Below are positions 61,228 through 64,000 of a stretch of 64,000 bases of DNA, piece by piece; positions within the stretch are counted from its first letter, which is position 1; the number at the start of each line of letters is the position of its first letter. This DNA is from Pseudomonas sp. KK4. Its GTDB lineage: Bacteria; Pseudomonadota; Gammaproteobacteria; Pseudomonadales; Pseudomonadaceae. Both the position numbers and the translations under genes were made by a program. Below the pieces are notes generated by a model. The model was not told the DNA's origin. It searched no databases and saw nothing but the letters and a program-made list of their open reading frames with translations. The stretch lies in the NCBI RefSeq assembly GCF_001984065.1, contig NZ_LYVP01000002.1:94893-158892 (forward strand), written 5' to 3'.

Positions 61228-62388
61228 ATGCTCAAGACCCTCGCGGTGGCCAATTACCGCTCGATCAACAAACTGGTGATCCCGCTGGGCCGGCTGAATC
61301 TGATCACCGGCCCCAATGGCAGCGGCAAATCCAACCTTTACCGGGCACTGCGCCTGCTGGCGGAAACGGCGCAAGGGGGCGTGGTCAATGCGCTGGCCCG
61401 TGAGGGTGGGCTGGACTCGACCTTCTGGGCAGGGCCGGAACAGATCAGCGCGCGCATGCGCAAGGGTGAAGTGCCCGTCCAGGCCACGGTTCGACAAGGC
61501 GTCAAACGCCTGCGCCTGGGCTTTGCCGGGGAGGATTTCAGCTACTCGATTTCCCTCGGGCTGCCCGAGCCGAGCCTGTCGGCGTTCTCCCTCGACCCGG
61601 AAATCAAGAAGGAATGCATCTGGTCCGGACCGTTCTACCGCCCGGCCAGCCTGCTGGTGGATCGCGACGGCCCGATGATCCGCACCCGGTCCGGTCGCAG
61701 TTGGGAGGTGCTGGCGCAGCACACGCCGAATTTCGACAGCCTGTTCGATCAGGTCGGCAGCCTGCGCACCTCGCCGGAAGTGTTGCAGATGCGCGAGTTC
61801 ATCCGCCGCTGGCGCTTCTACGATCACTTTCGCAGCGATGCCGATGCGCCGGTGCGCCAACCACAACTGGGCACCCGCACGCCGGTGCTGCACCACGATG
61901 GCCGTGATCTGGCAGCCGCGTTGCAGACCATCATCGAAATCGGCGACCCCGAGGCCCTGCAGGCGGCGATCAGCGACGCGTTTCCCGGTGCACGGCTCCA
62001 CATCGAGCCGCTCACGGGCGGTCGCTTTGCCATCGAGTTTTATCAGGAAGGTTTGCTGCGGCCCTTGTCGGCGGCAGAGCTGTCGGACGGGACACTGCGG
62101 TATCTGCTGCTGGTGGCGGCGCTGCTGACCCCTCGGCCACCGACCCTGATGGTGCTGAACGAACCGGAAACCAGCCTGCATCCGGACCTGTTGCCAGCGT
62201 TGGCCAGGTTGATCATCCGCGTGTCGGCGCAGTGCCAGGTGTGGGTGGTGTCCCATGCGCGGCGCTTGATTTCGGCGCTTCAGCAAGACCCGGAGTGCAA
62301 TTGCATCGTGCTGGAAAAAGACCTCGGGCAAACCGGAATCGTCGGGCAGCGGATGCTGGATGAGCCGGCGTGGCATTGGCCGGATTGA
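61228..62388 (+). CDS. AAA-family ATPase (RecF/SMC-like ABC ATPase, COG4637 type)
   Basis: 386 residues from ATG 61228 (MLKTLAVANYRSINKLVIPL); ATG 61219 is three codons upstream, but GCAGG directly abuts it, so the second start has better spacing. Walker A GPNGSGKSN, a signature-like LSDGTLRYLLLVAALL and Walker B LMVLNEPETSLHPDL are followed by a switch histidine (VVSHARRL). There is no TOPRIM or nuclease domain. Members of this group are chromosomal, of unknown role; relatives occur in DNA repair and in anti-phage systems. No partner gene is adjacent. Confidence 0.83.
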   Translation: MLKTLAVANYRSINKLVIPLGRLNLITGPNGSGKSNLYRALRLLAETAQGGVVNALAREGGLDSTFWAGPEQISARMRKGEVPVQATVRQGVKRLRLGFAGEDFSYSISLGLPEPSLSAFSLDPEIKKECIWSGPFYRPASLLVDRDGPMIRTRSGRSWEVLAQHTPNFDSLFDQVGSLRTSPEVLQMREFIRRWRFYDHFRSDADAPVRQPQLGTRTPVLHHDGRDLAAALQTIIEIGDPEALQAAISDAFPGARLHIEPLTGGRFAIEFYQEGLLRPLSAAELSDGTLRYLLLVAALLTPRPPTLMVLNEPETSLHPDLLPALARLIIRVSAQCQVWVVSHARRLISALQQDPECNCIVLEKDLGQTGIVGQRMLDEPAWHWPD

Positions 62389-62405
62389 GCGGTGCCTGGA
62401 AAAGC

Positions 62406-62470
62406 TTCGCGAGCAAGCCCGCTCCCACGGGGCAATGCATTTCAAAGGTGGGAGCGGGCTTGCTCGCGAA
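62406..62470. repeat. REP pair, TTCGCGAGCAAGCCCGCTC family
   Basis: An inverted pair directly after the ATPase gene. Confidence 0.85.
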
Positions 62471-62647
62471 AGCGGCAGCGGGATCGCTGCAAACCCCAAC
62501 GCCAATGGCTTACGGGCATTTGCGCAGGCAGCGGATGGCGACTATTTTCCTTTGCCCCGTAGGACGGATCTTTTTTTCAGATTGCCCCTCCAAGGACGAA
62601 CCGCTTTTGGCCAGACTCCTCGGCCAACCACTCACAAGGAAGAGAAA

Positions 62648-62743
62648 ATGGCAGACGTGAAAGTGCCGCAACCGATGGACCCGCAGGACCTGCTGAAATG
62701 GCTCGTGGCGTTGCGCAGGGCGTTGAAGGCGAGAGGAGGCTGA
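62648..62743 (+). CDS. Possible 31-residue small protein
   Basis: An ATG at 62648 follows AAGGAAGAG with ideal spacing and begins MADVKVPQPMDPQDLLKWLV, ending with a basic amphipathic stretch (LRRALKARGG) at TGA 62743. The strong ribosome site, normal composition and a preceding 170-bp leader argue for a real gene too short for standard gene finders. The N-terminal part is acidic and Pro-rich; the second half could be an amphipathic helix. No family is recognised. Confidence 0.5.
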   Translation: MADVKVPQPMDPQDLLKWLVALRRALKARGG

Positions 62744-62762
62744 ACCGAGTGTGACGATGCGT

Positions 62763-62898
62763 TTGTGGCGAGGGAGCTCGCTCCCGCTCGGCTGCGCAGC
62801 AGTCGCAACAGCGGTTAGTACGGTGCATCTGTTGAACCGTGCGGGCAGGATTCAGGGTTGCTTCGCAACCCAGCGCGAGCAAGCTCGCTCGCCATAGG
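62763..62898. repeat. Long palindromic repeat, GTGGCGAGGGAGCTCGC family
   Basis: The third close copy of the layout at 2286-2423, with GCTCGC in place of GCTTGC at the arm centre. Confidence 0.85.
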
Positions 62899-62924
62899 AC
62901 AGGGCAGGACAGGACTGCTGAGCA

Positions 62925-62962
62925 CAAAAAAACGCCGACGCTATTGCTAGCCGTCGGCGTTG
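62925..62962 (-). terminator. Rho-independent terminator of the metQ-like gene
   Basis: Read on the minus strand, AACGCCGACG pairs with CGTCGGCGTT around a 10-12-base loop, followed by seven Ts. Confidence 0.9.
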
Positions 62963-62990
62963 GTAACCTTGAAGAAGTTAACCGGGAGAA

Positions 62991-63773
62991 TCAGAACGCT
63001 GGCAGCACCGCGCCGCTGTACTTCTTCTCGATGAACGCTTTCACTTCCGGGCTGGTCAGGGCTTTGGCCAGTTTCTGGATGGCGGCGCTGTCCTTGTTGT
63101 CCGGACGGGCTACCAGGAAGTTCACGTAAGGCGAATCCGCGCCTTCGATCACCAGTGCATCTTTGGCCGGGTTCAGGCCCGCTTCCAGTGCGTAGTTGGT
63201 GTTGATCAGGTCCAGGTCGACTTCTTTGAGAACCCGTGGCAGCAAGGCCGATTCGAGTTCCTTGAACTTGAAGTTGTGCGGGTTCTTGGCGATGTCTTTC
63301 GGAGTGGACAGGGCGTTGGTCGGATCTTTGAGCTCGATCAGGCCAGCCTTCTGCAGCAGGATCAGTGCACGGCCGCTGTTGCTGCCTTCGTTTGGCAGAG
63401 CGATGGTCGCGCCGTTTGGCAGTTCAGCCAAAGACTTGTACTTGCTCGAGTAGCCACCGAACGGTTCAACGTGAACGCCGATCACGGTTTCCAGGTTAGT
63501 GCCTTTACCTTTGTTGAAGCTGTCCAGGTACGGCTTGGTCTGGAAGTAGTTGGCGTCCAGGCGCTTTTCGGCAACCTGTACGTTCGGCTGAACGTAGTCG
63601 GTGAACACCTTGATCTCCAGGTCCACGCCTTCTTTGGCGAGGGTTGGCTTGATCAGTTCGAGAATCTCGGCGTGTGGAATCGGGGTCGCCGCAACCACCA
63701 GTTTCTCGCCAGCCTGGGCCAGGCCCGCGGTCAGGGCAGCCGCCAGTGCGGTGAACAACAGAACCTTTTTCAT
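62991..63773 (-). CDS. metQ: MetQ/NlpA-family methionine-binding protein
   Basis: 260 residues. The signal peptide (MKKVLLFTALAAALTAGLAQ) is followed by AGEKLVVAATPIPHAEIL; there is no lipobox cysteine. NlpA core motifs (VFTDYVQPNVQVAEKRLDAN, YFQTKPYLDSFN) are close to true MetQ, more so than the copy at 52286. Its cognate MetN and MetI are not directly upstream within the window (over 220 bp without a gene to the edge). It ends in its own strong terminator, so it is either monocistronic or the distal gene of an operon with a long gap. Confidence 0.9.
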   Translation of the reverse strand: MKKVLLFTALAAALTAGLAQAGEKLVVAATPIPHAEILELIKPTLAKEGVDLEIKVFTDYVQPNVQVAEKRLDANYFQTKPYLDSFNKGKGTNLETVIGVHVEPFGGYSSKYKSLAELPNGATIALPNEGSNSGRALILLQKAGLIELKDPTNALSTPKDIAKNPHNFKFKELESALLPRVLKEVDLDLINTNYALEAGLNPAKDALVIEGADSPYVNFLVARPDNKDSAAIQKLAKALTSPEVKAFIEKKYSGAVLPAF

Positions 63774-63949
63774 GCAGTGTCCTTATCGAAAATCACGGTC
63801 GCTTGTGGCGACGGCTATTAGTACGTGTGCCAGTGAAGTGCTATCGCTGGCGTGAAGCGGACAATACCGGGATTTTATATTCCCGAACAATATCTTTTAT
63901 TCACTTTCATATTCCATTTTGCTCATACAGCTCTGGCACAGGCCTTACC

Positions 63950-63974
63950 CTGTAGGAGCGAGCTTGCTCGCGAT
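63950..63974. repeat. Single arm, CTGTAGGAGCGAGCTTGCTCGCGAT
   Basis: The first arm of the CTGTAGGAGCGAGC family; its partner, if any, lies past the window edge. Confidence 0.7.
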
Positions 63975-64000
63975 GAACGCAAGGGCAACGCGTTCAATCA

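Overview
The window is chromosomal DNA of a Pseudomonas, most likely of the P. fluorescens group. This rests on high GC, dense gene packing, near-universal ATGA-type overlaps, and a gene order dctB-dctD ... cysQ-nudE-yrfG-lysM-LysR-fdhD-fdhF-like ... pckA-hslO-hslR-rimB-rimK-envZ/ompR(amgSR)-tex-thioesterase-gshA that I recognise as the Pseudomonas core backbone. The intergenic gaps also carry many short palindromic repeats typical of this group. No rRNA, tRNA, CRISPR array, prophage or transposase gene was found.

Layout. (1) 1-27.6 kb is housekeeping backbone: C4-dicarboxylate sensing (DctB end, DctD), a nucleotide and phosphate clean-up block (CysQ, NudE, YrfG), a LysM/BON protein, a LysR regulator beside FdhD and a YdeP-type molybdopterin oxidoreductase, a glycine-zipper protein, thioesterases, a 3-hydroxyacyl-CoA dehydrogenase, RecQ, an EamA exporter, PckA, Hsp33, Hsp15, the RimB/RimK ribosomal S6 modification pair, the EnvZ/OmpR (AmgS/AmgR) envelope stress pair, Tex and GshA. 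(2) 27.8-37.4 kb begins the sulfur-scavenging region: tauABCD, then on the minus strand an aldo/keto reductase, a DszA/NtaA-type FMN monooxygenase and a TonB-dependent receptor, read away from a divergent LacI-family regulator with a perfect 14-bp operator palindrome between them. (3) 37.4-42.3 kb is mixed accessory material: an orphan HicB-like protein, a LysR regulator divergent from an SDR, a small membrane protein and a BetT-type BCCT transporter with a BetI-like palindrome upstream. (4) 42.3-46.9 kb handles cysteine and cystine: serine acetyltransferase, D-cysteine desulfhydrase and the TcyA/L/N importer. (5) 47.3-54.9 kb has a Pseudomonas-type tandem-domain protein, then two SfnB flavoproteins, a second DszA-type monooxygenase and a MetQ-MetN-MetI importer. 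(6) 55-64 kb has a methyltransferase, the TriABC-type RND efflux operon with two adaptor lipoproteins, an AAA ATPase, a tiny ORF and a second MetQ-like binding protein.

How the genes work together. About half of the window serves sulfur. Sulfonates enter by TauABC and are cleaved by TauD. Two separate FMN monooxygenase modules probably cleave C-S or C-N bonds of other organosulfur or similar compounds. Cystine and D-cysteine are imported and desulfurated, serine is activated for cysteine synthesis, CysQ removes PAP, and GshA uses cysteine for glutathione. The least described unit is the LacI-controlled TonB receptor / monooxygenase / aldo-keto reductase operon at 31.5-37.4 kb, whose substrate cannot be read from sequence.
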